Of a stretch of DNA of 64,000 nucleotides, positions 34,768 through 42,979 are shown in pieces. The notes beneath the pieces are model-generated. The model was not told the origin of the DNA. It saw only the letters and a program-made list of their open reading frames with translations, and made no database searches. The first letter of the stretch is position 1, and each line of letters opens with the position of its first letter. The stretch covers positions 5,691,501-5,755,500 of the forward strand of contig NZ_CP023407.1 of NCBI RefSeq assembly GCF_003665435.1. The letters are read 5' to 3'. The translations under genes were made by a program, and so were the position numbers. This DNA comes from Streptomyces fungicidicus. Lineage in GTDB: Bacteria; Actinomycetota; Actinomycetes; Streptomycetales; Streptomycetaceae.

Positions 34768-35493
34768 TCAGCCGGCCCGCAGCGCCGGGTGGTCCGCCAC
34801 CACGGTGCAGGAGCCCGGCGCGATCTCCGTGAAGCCCGCGTCGCGGACCGTGGGCAGGCCGCCGGCCGTCAGGGCGGGCCACCGGGCGGGGGAGGCGGTG
34901 CGGACCGCGAGGGGGAAGCCGGTGGCGTGCCAGGCCGCGCGGGCCTCGTCCGGGAGCCGCCACCAGGCCAGCTGGGCGCCGTGACCCGCCTGGGCCATGG
35001 CCTTGCCCGCCGACATGTCCAGGTCGGGGTTGAGCCAGAGGGTGGGGACCGCCGGGTCCGCGGGCGGCACGGGATCCGGGTCGTCGAGGTCGGTGCCGGA
35101 GACCTGGAGGCGGGCCAGGTCCTTGGGCCAGCCGTCCAGGGGGACGGGCGGGAAGACGCGGACCTCCGCCGACTTGCCGGTGACCGTGATGCCGGGGAGG
35201 GCCTCCGCGCGCCGCCACTCCGCGCCGCGCGCCCGGCGCACCACCTTGCGGATGCGGGCGTCCTGCCAGTCGCGCATCGCCCCCGCCCACTCGCCCTCGC
35301 CCACCGAGCGTGCGTCGCTCAGCATCACCAGCACCGCGCGGGCCGCGGTCTCCAGGGCGTCCGTGCGGGGCGGGGGCGCCGCGCGCTCGATGCGGACCAC
35401 CAGGGGCAGCACGAACTGGGGCGCCGCGTCACGGGCGCCGGGGTCGGGGCGGAAGGGGCTGTCGGGGGCGGGTGTCGTCCGGTCGTCGCTCAC
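34768..35493 (-). CDS. PTH2-family peptidyl-tRNA hydrolase-like protein
   Basis: A 241-residue protein with GTG start. The second half has the PTH2 fold: LWLNPDLDMSAGKAMAQ followed by AGHGAQLAWW, matching the family's DLxMxxGKxAAQxxHA pattern, and ends FTEIAPGSCTVVADHP. The first half (about residues 25-120) contains LPLVVRIERAAPPPR and MRDWQDARIRKVVRRARG and is an actinobacteria-type extension. The canonical bacterial Pth is a different family, so this is likely an auxiliary enzyme or a diverged peptidyl-tRNA hydrolase. Function beyond the fold is not established by sequence. Confidence 0.82.
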   Translation of the reverse strand: MSDDRTTPAPDSPFRPDPGARDAAPQFVLPLVVRIERAAPPPRTDALETAARAVLVMLSDARSVGEGEWAGAMRDWQDARIRKVVRRARGAEWRRAEALPGITVTGKSAEVRVFPPVPLDGWPKDLARLQVSGTDLDDPDPVPPADPAVPTLWLNPDLDMSAGKAMAQAGHGAQLAWWRLPDEARAAWHATGFPLAVRTASPARWPALTAGGLPTVRDAGFTEIAPGSCTVVADHPALRAG

Positions 35494-35526
35494 GGGTTCA
35501 GTGTGCCAAGCCGCGACGCGGCCCCG

Positions 35527-35712
35527 TCAGCCGGAGCAGGCCGTGCGCTCCGCCTCCCGCCATTCGCAGACCGGGCACAGCGTGATCCCCTTGTACGACT
35601 CCGGGTACTCCGTCGGCTCCCGGCACAGCACGCACCGCGCGTACGGCGGGCCCTCGGCCCTGGGCGGCCGGGACGCGTCGATCAGGCAGTAGTCGCCGTC
35701 GGTGTCGCTCAT
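35527..35712 (-). CDS. Small zinc-ribbon protein
   Basis: A 61-residue protein with two CxxC knuckles (RCVLCREP and LCPVCEW) spaced 16 residues apart, the spacing of a zinc ribbon. It has no signal peptide or membrane segment. It starts 27 bases upstream of the deacetylase stop and is followed 34 bases later by the PTH2-like gene, all on the reverse strand. The Cys pairs and base composition support a real gene; its role is unknown. Confidence 0.72.
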   Translation of the reverse strand: MSDTDGDYCLIDASRPPRAEGPPYARCVLCREPTEYPESYKGITLCPVCEWREAERTACSG

Positions 35713-35739
35713 GCCTCCAGCCTAGGGGCCCGGGGCGGG

Positions 35740-36585
35740 TCAGTTCCGGCCGGTCGCCGCCGCGATCAGTTCGGAGACCTTCACGAAGCGGTAGCCCTGG
35801 CGGCGCAGCTCCGGGACGATCGTCCGCACGGCCCGTTCCGTCGCCGGGGCCGCGCTGCGGGTGCAGTGCAGGACGACCACCGAGCCGGGGCGCACTCCGT
35901 CCAGCACCTGCCGGGCCACCGCGTCCGCGTCCGTGGCGAAGGCGTCGCCGCCCACCACGTCCCACTGCACGGCGGTCACCCCGGCCGGGGTCAGCGCCCT
36001 GAGCGCCGCCCGGTCGTAGCAGCCGCCGGGGAAGCGGAAGTACGGCTTGGCGTCGGGCACCCCCGCCTCGCGGAACGCCGTGTAGGCCCTTTCCACGTCC
36101 GCCCGCATCCGGCCGGCGGGGACGGTCGGCAGGCCGTAGCAGTCGCCGGTGAACGCGTAGTGGCTGTACGAGTGGTTGGCGACCTCGAAGAGCGGGTCCC
36201 GGCCGAGGGAGCGGGCCTGGTCCGGGTACTCCTCGGCCCAGCGGCCCGTCATGAACACCGTGGACGGCACCTTCAGCGCACGCAGCGTGCCGATCAGGCG
36301 CGGGTGGTCGAAGTGCTCGCCCGCCGCGGCCCGCGGGCCCTGATCGGCGGTCATGTCGGCGTCGAAGGTGAGGGCGACCGTCCGGTCGCCGGTGCGCGGT
36401 CCGTGCCGGAAGACCGGGGTCAGGCCGGAAGGGCCCGGGGCGAGGGTGGCAGCGGGGGACGCGGGCGCGGAGGAGGCGGAGGGCGCGGGGCGGGGCGCCT
36501 GCCGGGCCGGCTGGGAGGCGGCGCAGGCGCTGAGCGCGGTGGCGAGCACGCTTACGGCGGCTGCGCGGCGTACGAGAGTGATCAC
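35740..36585 (-). CDS. Lipoprotein polysaccharide deacetylase (NodB domain)
   Basis: A 281-residue lipoprotein of carbohydrate esterase family 4. The signal peptide ends in lipobox LSAC (Cys about 21), followed by a Pro/Ala/Ser linker. The NodB domain has motif 1 TFDADM (catalytic Asp and metal Asp), motif 2 NHSYSH (metal His pair), motif 3 RFPGGCYD, motif 4 QWDVVGGD and motif 5 VVVLHC. The metal site is complete, so it should deacetylate an extracellular polymer such as peptidoglycan or chitin-like sugar. The GTG at 36585 has no ribosome site; a -10-like TATTGT lies exactly where a leaderless transcript would need it. Confidence 0.92.
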   Translation of the reverse strand: MITLVRRAAAVSVLATALSACAASQPARQAPRPAPSASSAPASPAATLAPGPSGLTPVFRHGPRTGDRTVALTFDADMTADQGPRAAAGEHFDHPRLIGTLRALKVPSTVFMTGRWAEEYPDQARSLGRDPLFEVANHSYSHYAFTGDCYGLPTVPAGRMRADVERAYTAFREAGVPDAKPYFRFPGGCYDRAALRALTPAGVTAVQWDVVGGDAFATDADAVARQVLDGVRPGSVVVLHCTRSAAPATERAVRTIVPELRRQGYRFVKVSELIAAATGRN

Positions 36586-36597
36586 CGTATGACAATA
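36586..36597 (-). promoter_or_regulatory. Possible -10 element for leaderless deacetylase transcript
   Basis: On the reverse strand TATTGT (36597-36592) is followed by six bases and then the GTG start codon, so a transcript starting at that GTG would be leaderless. There is no Shine-Dalgarno sequence. The -35 region is weak (ACGGAA about 17 bases upstream). Confidence 0.35.
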
Positions 36598-36689
36598 TGA
36601 GTGGTTTCTTGCCCTTTCCGTAGATACGGGGCCGGGCCGGACCGTGCGTCACCCGGGCGGGTGCCGGAGGACTCCGCGCTCCGGCGGCC

Positions 36690-38213
36690 TCACAGGTCGC
36701 GCCGCTCCAGCGGACGGGTCGCCGGGCCCTGGACGACCTTGCCGTCCGTGTCGAAGCGGGAGCCGTGGCAGGGGCACTCCCAGGCGCGTTCGGCGGCGTT
36801 GAAGTCGACCAGGCAGCCGAGGTGGGTGCAGCGGGCGGAGACGGCGTGCAGGGCGCCGTCGTCGTCGCGGTACACCGCCAGCCGGCCGCTCTCGGTGCGG
36901 ACCACCGCCCCCTCCCCCGGCGGCAGCGCCTCCGCCGGGGGCGCGGGGCGCAGCCGGTCGCCGACGAAGTGCCTGGCCACCTGCGCCTGGTGCTTGAGGA
37001 AGGACGGCGCCTCACGCACCGCGGAGGCCAGCCGGCGCGGGTCGTACAGTCCGCTCCACTCGCACGGCGCCCCGGTGATCTGCGCGGTGAGCAGCAGGCC
37101 CGCCATCATGCCCCCGCTCATCCCCCAGCCGCCGAACCCGGTGGCGACATAGGTGTGCCGGGCGCCCGGGTGCAGCGGGCCGACGAGCGGCACGGTGTCG
37201 GTGGGGTCGTTGTCCTGCGTGGCCCAGGAGTGGGTGAGTTCCACACCGGGGAAGTGCGCGCGGGCCCACCCGGAGAGGCGGTCGAACAGGGCGCGGGCGT
37301 CACCCGTGCCCGGTGTGAAGTGCTCGCCGGTGACCACGAGGAAGCGGTGGGTGCCGTCCTCGCCGTAGGGGGCGGTGCGGACCGAGCGGGTGTTCTCCTC
37401 GGGGGTGATGTACATGCCGCCCGGGTCCTGGGCGGCCGGCAGCGGCCCCGCGACCACCAGTTCCCGGCGCGGGGACAGCCGGGTGAACAGCAGCGCCCGG
37501 TCGAACACCGGGTAGTGGGTCGCGACCACGACGTCCCGCGCCGTCACCGTGGCTCCGGACGCCGTCGACAGACGGCACGGCGAGCCCTCCTCCAGGCCCA
37601 GCACCGTGGTGTCCTCGTGGACGCGTCCGCCGTGCGCGACGATGTCGTCGGCGAGTGCCAGCAGGTACTTGAGCGGGTGGAACTGGACCTGGTCCGTCAC
37701 CTCGACGGCGCCCGCCACCGGGAACGGCAGACCGGTCTCCGTCACGAACGACGCCGGCAGGCCCGCCTCCCGCGCAGCCCGGGCCTCCGCGCGCAGTTCG
37801 TCCACCCGGTCCGCGTCCCGGACGAAGGTGTACGCGCTGCGCCGTTCCCACTCGCAGTCGACGCCGAGCTCCTCCACGATCCGGGCGGTGTGCTCGATCG
37901 CCTCGGACTGCGATCGGGCGTACAGCCGCGCGCCCTCGCTGCCCCGGGTGCGGCGCAGCTTGTCGTAGACCAGCGTGTGCAGGGCGGTGACCTTGGCCGT
38001 GGTGTGCCCGGTGACACCGGCCGTGACCCGCCCGGCCTCCAGCACCGCGACGCTCTTCCCGGCCCGCGCCAGCTCCCGGGCCGTGCACAGTCCGGCGATC
38101 CCCGCGCCGACCACGGCCACATCGACATCGAGGTCTTCGGTCAGTGCGGCGCGTCGGCCGCCCGGCGCGGTCTGGAGCCAGTACGAGCCGCTGACCTGCT
38201 GGTTCTCTGTCAT
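36690..38213 (-). CDS. FAD-dependent oxidoreductase with C-terminal Rieske domain
   Basis: A 507-residue protein. Residues 25 to about 400 are a DAO-type FAD oxidoreductase: VAVVGAGIAGLCTARELA at the N-terminus, GHTTAKVTALH, and a C-terminal FAD contact YVATGFGGWGMSGGMMAG. Residues about 425-507 are a Rieske [2Fe-2S] domain with CTHLGC and CPCHGSRF giving the Cys2-His2 cluster ligands. Such fusions occur widely in soil bacteria and are usually called Rieske FAD oxidoreductases; the substrate, probably an amine, is unknown. The gene is alone on the reverse strand, with a 265-bp gap to the divergent SRPBCC gene. Confidence 0.92.
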   Translation of the reverse strand: MTENQQVSGSYWLQTAPGGRRAALTEDLDVDVAVVGAGIAGLCTARELARAGKSVAVLEAGRVTAGVTGHTTAKVTALHTLVYDKLRRTRGSEGARLYARSQSEAIEHTARIVEELGVDCEWERRSAYTFVRDADRVDELRAEARAAREAGLPASFVTETGLPFPVAGAVEVTDQVQFHPLKYLLALADDIVAHGGRVHEDTTVLGLEEGSPCRLSTASGATVTARDVVVATHYPVFDRALLFTRLSPRRELVVAGPLPAAQDPGGMYITPEENTRSVRTAPYGEDGTHRFLVVTGEHFTPGTGDARALFDRLSGWARAHFPGVELTHSWATQDNDPTDTVPLVGPLHPGARHTYVATGFGGWGMSGGMMAGLLLTAQITGAPCEWSGLYDPRRLASAVREAPSFLKHQAQVARHFVGDRLRPAPPAEALPPGEGAVVRTESGRLAVYRDDDGALHAVSARCTHLGCLVDFNAAERAWECPCHGSRFDTDGKVVQGPATRPLERRDL

Positions 38214-38321
38214 GCCGGCCGAGTACCCCCGAGCGTCGTGTTCAGTGGCACCGCCGACTCCCTGCGGGACGGAGGAGGAAGCTGTGAGCTGTCCGTGTCA
38301 CGTCCGGCCGCGGCGTGGCCG

Positions 38322-38412
38322 ATGAGCTTCGCCGCGCCGCGGAAACACGTCACGGTGCTGGAGCGGGCCGGTCCGGTCGGCGGGGAGCGGCGCGGGCGGG
38401 GAGCGGCCGGCG
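38322..38412 (+). pseudogene. Possible decayed N-terminus of an FAD oxidoreductase
   Basis: In the gap between the Rieske-FAD gene and the SRPBCC gene one frame reads ...RKHVTVLERAGPVGGE, which looks like the beta-2 part of a Rossmann fold in phytoene-desaturase or amine-oxidase-like enzymes (VTVLERAGxxGG). The upstream GxGxxG half is absent and the frame does not continue into a domain. It is either a gene remnant or a coincidence. Confidence 0.3.
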
Positions 38413-38478
38413 CGCACCGACCCCCGGAACGGTGGGCCGCGCGCGCCCCGACGGCAGCACTGCGAAAGGACAGGACGG

Positions 38479-38964
38479 ATGACCGTCACCCAGGTGGACG
38501 ACGACGTCGACAACCTCACCCTCACCCTCGTCGCCGACTTCACGGCCCCCGTGGAGGGGGTGTGGCAGCTGTGGGCCGACCCGCGGCTGCTGGAGCGCTG
38601 GTGGGGCCCGCCGAGCTACCCGGCGACCTTCGAGGAGCACGATCTGACGCCCGGGGGCGGGGTGAAGTACCACATGACCGGTCCGGAGGGCGAGAAGTAC
38701 GGGGGCTGGTGGCGGATCTCCTCGGTCACGCCGCCCACCGCCCTCGAGTTCACCGACGGCTTCTCCGACCAGGAGGGCAGGCCGAACCCCGAGATGCCGA
38801 CCACCTCGGTACGGATGACGCTCACCGCGCTCGAGGGCGGCACGCGGATGGAACTGCGGTCCGTGTTCGACACCCGCGAGCAGAGGGAACAGCTGGCCGG
38901 GATGGGCATGGTGGAGGGGCTGAGTCTGTCCGTCGGGCAGATGGACGCCGTCCTCGCGGGCTGA
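38479..38964 (+). CDS. SRPBCC (AHSA1-like) protein
   Basis: A 161-residue START/AHSA1-like helix-grip protein. Typical stretches are FTAPVEGVWQLWADPRLLERWWGPPSYP, GGVKYHMTGPEG and LTALEGGTRMELRSVFDTREQREQL. Members bind hydrophobic ligands or regulate partners; no catalytic set can be assigned. AAAGGA precedes the ATG at 38479 at good spacing. It is monocistronic and converges on the PhoX gene through a strong hairpin. The specific role is unknown. Confidence 0.9.
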   Translation: MTVTQVDDDVDNLTLTLVADFTAPVEGVWQLWADPRLLERWWGPPSYPATFEEHDLTPGGGVKYHMTGPEGEKYGGWWRISSVTPPTALEFTDGFSDQEGRPNPEMPTTSVRMTLTALEGGTRMELRSVFDTREQREQLAGMGMVEGLSLSVGQMDAVLAG

Positions 38965-38973
38965 ACCCCCGTC

Positions 38974-39010
38974 GGGGCGGAGGGCGGCTCACCGGCTCGC
39001 CCTCCGCCCC
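38974..39010. terminator. Bidirectional terminator hairpin
   Basis: A perfect 13-bp stem (GGGGCGGAGGGCG / CGCCCTCCGCCCC) with an 11-base loop, starting 10 bases after the SRPBCC stop and ending 13 bases before the convergent PhoX stop. Its place between two convergent genes supports termination in both directions. Confidence 0.75.
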
Positions 39011-39023
39011 GGTCCCGGCGCGG

Positions 39024-40418
39024 CTACCCGCGCCAGGGCCCCGTCACGGCGAACGTCGTGCCGGGCGTGTAGCAGTTGACGTACATCGTGCGGCCGTCCG
39101 GGGAGAAGGTCACCCCGGCGAACTCGCCCCACTCCGGTTCCTCGGGTGTGCCGATGTTCTGACGGCCGCGGGCCATCGCGTAGACCTCGCCGTGCCGGGT
39201 GACGCCGAAGACGTACTGTGCGCCTCCGCCGTCCTCGCAGACCATCAGGCCGCCGCTGGGCGCGAGGCAGATGTTGTCCGGCGACTCGCCGGGCAGCTGG
39301 ATGTCGGTGTCCGGACCGAAGACGATCACCAGGGTGAGCCGGCGCCGGTCCGGGTCGTAGCGCCAGATCTGGCCGTAGTGGTCGCCCGCCGACCCCTCGG
39401 CGCTGTGCGCGAAGGACGAGACGAAGTAGACCGAGCGACCGCCCCAGTAACAGCCCTCGAGCTTCTGCGCGTGGGTGATGCCCTTCGGGCCGAAGTCCTG
39501 GTGCCGGATCGGTGTCCGCGCGGCCTGCGGGTCCGGTACGTCCACCCATTCGATGCCGTCGAACCGGGCGCCGATCTCCTGGATGGACGACAGGTCGGGC
39601 ACCCCGGGCACCCGCATCGCCTGGAGCCGGCCGCCCGCGCGCAGCGAACCGGTGCCGCCCAGCGGCTTCTCCGGCAGGAAGCGGTAGAAGAGTCCGAACG
39701 GCCGCTCGAAGGCGTCCTCGGTCTCGTAGACCACGCCCCGCTTCGGGTCCACGGCGATCGCCTCGTGCTGGAAGCGGCCCATCGCGGTCAGCGGCACGGC
39801 GCCCGTGCGGTGCGGGTCGGCGCCGTCGACCTCGAAGATGTAGCCGTGGTCCTTGGTGTAGCCGTTGGTGCCGGCCCGGTCCTCGGTCTCCTCGCAGGTC
39901 AGCCAGGTGTCCCAGGGGGTCGGGCCGCCCGCGCAGTTCACCGCCGTACCGGCGATCGCCACCCGCTCCGACAGCACCCGGCCGTGGGCGTCCAGGGTCA
40001 GCGCCGTGCAGCCGCCCTTGCCCCCCGGGTCGTAGGTCAGGCCGTCGATCACCGGGACGGGGACTCTGCCGTTGGCGCGGTTCTCGTGGTTGCGGACCAG
40101 GTGGACTCGGCCGTGGCGGCCGGCGAACGCCGCCATGCCGTCGTGGTTGGACGGCACCGGGCCCTCGCCGGAGCGCAGGGGCTCGCCCTCACGGGAGAGG
40201 ACCCGGTAGCGGAACCCCTTCGGCAGGTCGAGCAGTCCGTCGGGGTCGGGGACGAGGGGGCCGTAGCCGCCGTGGCCGAGGTTCTGGGCGGCGGCGGTGC
40301 CGGTGAAGAGCTCGGAGAGGGCGCCGGAGAAGGCGATGCCGACGCCGAGGGCGCCGGAACGGGCGAGCATCTGACGTCGTGTCGCGGGGGAGCCGGTGGT
40401 GGACCCGGTCTCAGGCAT
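39024..40418 (-). CDS. Tat-exported PhoX-family phosphatase (DUF839)
   Basis: A 464-residue protein with a Tat signal (TRRQMLARSGALGVG, mature part from about residue 47). The PhoX/DUF839 beta-propeller shows FRYRVLSREG, VPSNHDGMAAF, LVRNHENR, PWDTWLTCEETED, GRFQHEAIAVDP and GVTFSPDGRTMYVNCYTPG. Well-studied members are alkaline phosphatases with calcium and iron at the active site. GGAAGG precedes the ATG at 40418. No Pho box was recognised, so phosphate control is not shown. A related DUF839 protein of another function cannot be excluded. Confidence 0.9.
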   Translation of the reverse strand: MPETGSTTGSPATRRQMLARSGALGVGIAFSGALSELFTGTAAAQNLGHGGYGPLVPDPDGLLDLPKGFRYRVLSREGEPLRSGEGPVPSNHDGMAAFAGRHGRVHLVRNHENRANGRVPVPVIDGLTYDPGGKGGCTALTLDAHGRVLSERVAIAGTAVNCAGGPTPWDTWLTCEETEDRAGTNGYTKDHGYIFEVDGADPHRTGAVPLTAMGRFQHEAIAVDPKRGVVYETEDAFERPFGLFYRFLPEKPLGGTGSLRAGGRLQAMRVPGVPDLSSIQEIGARFDGIEWVDVPDPQAARTPIRHQDFGPKGITHAQKLEGCYWGGRSVYFVSSFAHSAEGSAGDHYGQIWRYDPDRRRLTLVIVFGPDTDIQLPGESPDNICLAPSGGLMVCEDGGGAQYVFGVTRHGEVYAMARGRQNIGTPEEPEWGEFAGVTFSPDGRTMYVNCYTPGTTFAVTGPWRG

Positions 40419-40508
40419 GGGGAAACCTTCCTGCTGGCGGACAGGAACTGTGACCCCGCCGTGTCTATCACCTGGTGCGGATCACGGGAACCACGCGTGT
40501 CCCTCCAG

Positions 40509-41342
40509 TCAGCCCGTGTCACGGCGCCCGGGGCGGTGGCCGTCGGTCTCCGGGCCCGCCTCCACGGCCTGGTCCGGCGCCGGCTGCCCGGCCCGCTCCA
40601 GGAAGCGCAGGAGCTCGACGGGGAACGGCAGCACGAGGGTGGAGTTCTTCTCGGCGGCGACGGCGACGATGGTCTGGAGCAGACGCAGCTGGAGGGCGGA
40701 GGGGGTGTCCGCCATCTGCTGGGCGGCCTCGGCGAGCTTCCTGGACGCCTGCAGCTCGGCGTCGGCGTTGATGACGCGGGCCCGGCGTTCGCGGTCGGCC
40801 TCGGCCTGGCGGGCCATGGAGCGCTTCATGGACTCGGGCAGGGAGACGTCCTTGATCTCGACGCGGTCGATCTGCACGCCCCAGCCGATCGCCGGGCTGT
40901 CGATCATCAGCTCCAGGCCCTGGTTGAGTTTCTCGCGGTTGGAGAGCAGGTCGTCCAGGTCGCTCTTGCCGATGATCGACCGCAGGGAGGTCTGCGCCAT
41001 CTGGGAGACGGCGAAGCGGTAGTCCTCGACGTTGATGACGGCGGCGGGCGCGTCGACGACCTTGAAGTAGACGACCGCGTCTACGCGGACGGTCACGTTG
41101 TCCCGGGTGATGCCCTCCTGGGCCGGGACCGGCATCGTGACGATCTGCAGGTTGACCTTGCGCAACCGGTCCACGCCGGGGACGACGAGGGTGAAGCCGG
41201 GCGGGCGCGCGTCGCCGTACAGCCGGCCCAGGCGGAAGACCACTCCGCGCTCGTACTGCTTCACGACTCGCGCGGCCGCGACGACATAGGTCACGCCCGC
41301 CAATCCCACGGCGACGGCTGCGGTGAGCAGTTCCTGGACCAT
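40509..41342 (-). CDS. SPFH/stomatin-like (slipin) membrane protein
   Basis: A 277-residue slipin. One N-terminal hairpin/membrane helix (LLTAAVAVGLAGVTYVVAAA) leads into the SPFH domain: VKQYERGVVFRLGRL, PPGFTLVVPGVDRL, MPVPAQEGITRDNVTV, VDAVVYFKV, LRSIIGKSDLDDLLSNRE and EIKDVSLPESMKRSMARQ, followed by a coiled-coil of Ala/Glu-rich repeats. These proteins form membrane scaffolds and can partner with NfeD proteases, but no nfeD gene is adjacent. A GGGGGG run precedes the ATG. The C-terminal tail is acidic and disordered. Confidence 0.95.
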   Translation of the reverse strand: MVQELLTAAVAVGLAGVTYVVAAARVVKQYERGVVFRLGRLYGDARPPGFTLVVPGVDRLRKVNLQIVTMPVPAQEGITRDNVTVRVDAVVYFKVVDAPAAVINVEDYRFAVSQMAQTSLRSIIGKSDLDDLLSNREKLNQGLELMIDSPAIGWGVQIDRVEIKDVSLPESMKRSMARQAEADRERRARVINADAELQASRKLAEAAQQMADTPSALQLRLLQTIVAVAAEKNSTLVLPFPVELLRFLERAGQPAPDQAVEAGPETDGHRPGRRDTG

Positions 41343-41434
41343 GTGGACCCCCCGGTGCAGAGGTCTGTCGGGCTCTTCTTCGGTCCGCTTCTGTAACGAT
41401 ATGCCCGATGTTCGGTGCGGGGCCATGCCGGGTC

Positions 41435-41462
41435 GCGGCGGCGGACGGTGTTCCGCCGCCGC
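41435..41462 (-). terminator. Hairpin after the SulP gene
   Basis: A perfect 11-bp stem (GCGGCGGCGGA / TCCGCCGCCGC) with a 6-base loop, 17 bases downstream of the SulP stop on the reverse strand and upstream of the slipin start. It probably ends the carbonic anhydrase-SulP transcript. Confidence 0.65.
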
Positions 41463-41479
41463 AGCCCTCTCTTCCGCCT

Positions 41480-42979
41480 CTAGGTGGCCGTGACCGGGAG
41501 GCCCTTCTCCTCCGCCGGGCGCTCGGTGAGCTTCACCGGGGCCGTGCCCGGTGCGCTGTGGCGTTCGGACCAGTTCCGCAGGGCCGTGAGACAGGCGTGG
41601 TCCACGTGGTGGAGGCCGGTGAGGTCCAGTTCGACGGGACGGTCCCGGGGGAGGGACTCCAGGGTGTCCAGGATCCTCGGCAGCCGCAGGAAGGTCGCGT
41701 TGCCCGTCAGGTACACCTGGAGCGGGCCCGCGCCCTTGTCTATGACCTCCAGCTTCGCCTGGGAGGCCTCCCAGGCCGTCTTGGCGACCGCCAGGGCCAG
41801 ACCGATCAGCACGCCTTCGAACATGTTCACCACGACGATCGACACGGCGGTGACCACCAGGATCAGGGCCTCGCCCCGCTGGCCCCGCCAGAGCGTGGCC
41901 ACGGCCCGGAACGGGATCAGCTTCCAGCCGGCGTGGACCAGGATGCCGGCCAGCGCGGGCAACGGGATCAGCGCCAGCGCGGACGGCAGCAGCGCGGCGA
42001 ACAGCAGCAGCCACACGCCGTGCAGCACCCGGGACGCCTTGGTCCTGGCGCCCGCCCGGACGTTGGCCGAGCTGCGCACGATGACCGCGGTCAGCGGCAG
42101 CGCGCCGAGGATCCCGCAGACCGTGTTGCCCGCGCCCTGCGCCATCAGCTCCTTGTTGTACCGGGTGGGTGGGCCGTCGTGCAGCCGGTCCACCGCGGCG
42201 GCGCTGAACAGGCTCTCGGCGGAGGCGATCAGGGTGAAGGCGACGATCGTGCCGAGGACGCCGATCCCCAGCCCGCCGAAGGCGTCGGCGCCGGGCGGCT
42301 GGACGGCGTCGAGCAGCCCTTGCACCTCGACCGTGGCGACGGGCACGCCGAACGCGAGGGTGACCGCCGTCGCCAGCAGGACCGCCGCGAGGGCGCCCGG
42401 TACGGCCCCGGCCGGCCCCGGCATCCGGCGCCACAGCACCATCACGGCGACGGTGCCGGCGCCGACCGCGAGCGAGGCGAGCGCCTCGGTGCTGCCGAGC
42501 GCGTCCGCGACGGCCCCCGGCAGTCCGAGGATCTTGTCGGTGCCGGAGGCGGGCGCCGTCAGTCCGGCTGCCGCGTACAACTGGCCCGCGATGAGTACGA
42601 GTCCGATGCCGGCCAGCATGCCCTCGACCACCGAGAGCGATATCGCGCGGAACCAGCGCCCGAGCCGCAGGGCGCCCATGGCCAGCTGGAGGAGTCCGGC
42701 GGCCAGCACGATCACGCCGAGCGCGGGCAGCCCGTAGGCGTCGACGGCCTCGAAGACCAGCACGGTCAGCCCGGCGGCCGGACCGGAGACCTGGAGGCTG
42801 CTGCCCGGCAGCAGACCGGTGACCAGTCCGCCCACGATGCCGGTGATCAGGCCGAGTTCGGCCGGGACACCGGAGGCGACGGCGACGCCCACGCACAGCG
42901 GGAGCGCGACGAGGAACACGACGAGCGAGGCGGCGAAGTCCTGCCGCAGATGGGGGAACCTGGACACGGCCGTGCTCAC
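41480..42979 (-). CDS. SulP-family anion (bicarbonate/sulfate) transporter with STAS domain
   Basis: A 499-residue SulP transporter. The membrane domain begins FPHLRQDFAASLVVFLVALPL and shows VSGPAAGLTVLVFEAV, VEGMLAGIGLVLIAGQ and a helical core of 10-12 segments; residues about 420-490 are a STAS domain (ELDLTGLHHVDHACLTALRNW region). The GTG start overlaps the stop of the carbonic anhydrase gene (GTGA), so the two are translationally coupled. That coupling suggests the transported ion is bicarbonate, with the anhydrase interconverting CO2 and bicarbonate at the membrane. This substrate call is inference from context. Confidence 0.92.
   Translation of the reverse strand: MSTAVSRFPHLRQDFAASLVVFLVALPLCVGVAVASGVPAELGLITGIVGGLVTGLLPGSSLQVSGPAAGLTVLVFEAVDAYGLPALGVIVLAAGLLQLAMGALRLGRWFRAISLSVVEGMLAGIGLVLIAGQLYAAAGLTAPASGTDKILGLPGAVADALGSTEALASLAVGAGTVAVMVLWRRMPGPAGAVPGALAAVLLATAVTLAFGVPVATVEVQGLLDAVQPPGADAFGGLGIGVLGTIVAFTLIASAESLFSAAAVDRLHDGPPTRYNKELMAQGAGNTVCGILGALPLTAVIVRSSANVRAGARTKASRVLHGVWLLLFAALLPSALALIPLPALAGILVHAGWKLIPFRAVATLWRGQRGEALILVVTAVSIVVVNMFEGVLIGLALAVAKTAWEASQAKLEVIDKGAGPLQVYLTGNATFLRLPRILDTLESLPRDRPVELDLTGLHHVDHACLTALRNWSERHSAPGTAPVKLTERPAEEKGLPVTAT

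Noticed and set aside
31053..34832. Plus-strand open frame (1259 codons) across DUF692 and ceramidase
   Set aside because: No recognisable domain, antisense to two genes with complete catalytic motifs.
34679..35290. Reverse-strand frame overlapping the PTH2-like gene
   Set aside because: Pro/Gly/Arg-rich shadow in another frame of the same strand; the PTH2 signature belongs to the 34768-35493 frame.
36765..41396. Very long plus-strand open frame (1543 codons)
   Set aside because: It runs antisense through four well-supported reverse-strand genes and also contains the SRPBCC gene region in another frame. Composition is that of a GC-rich shadow.
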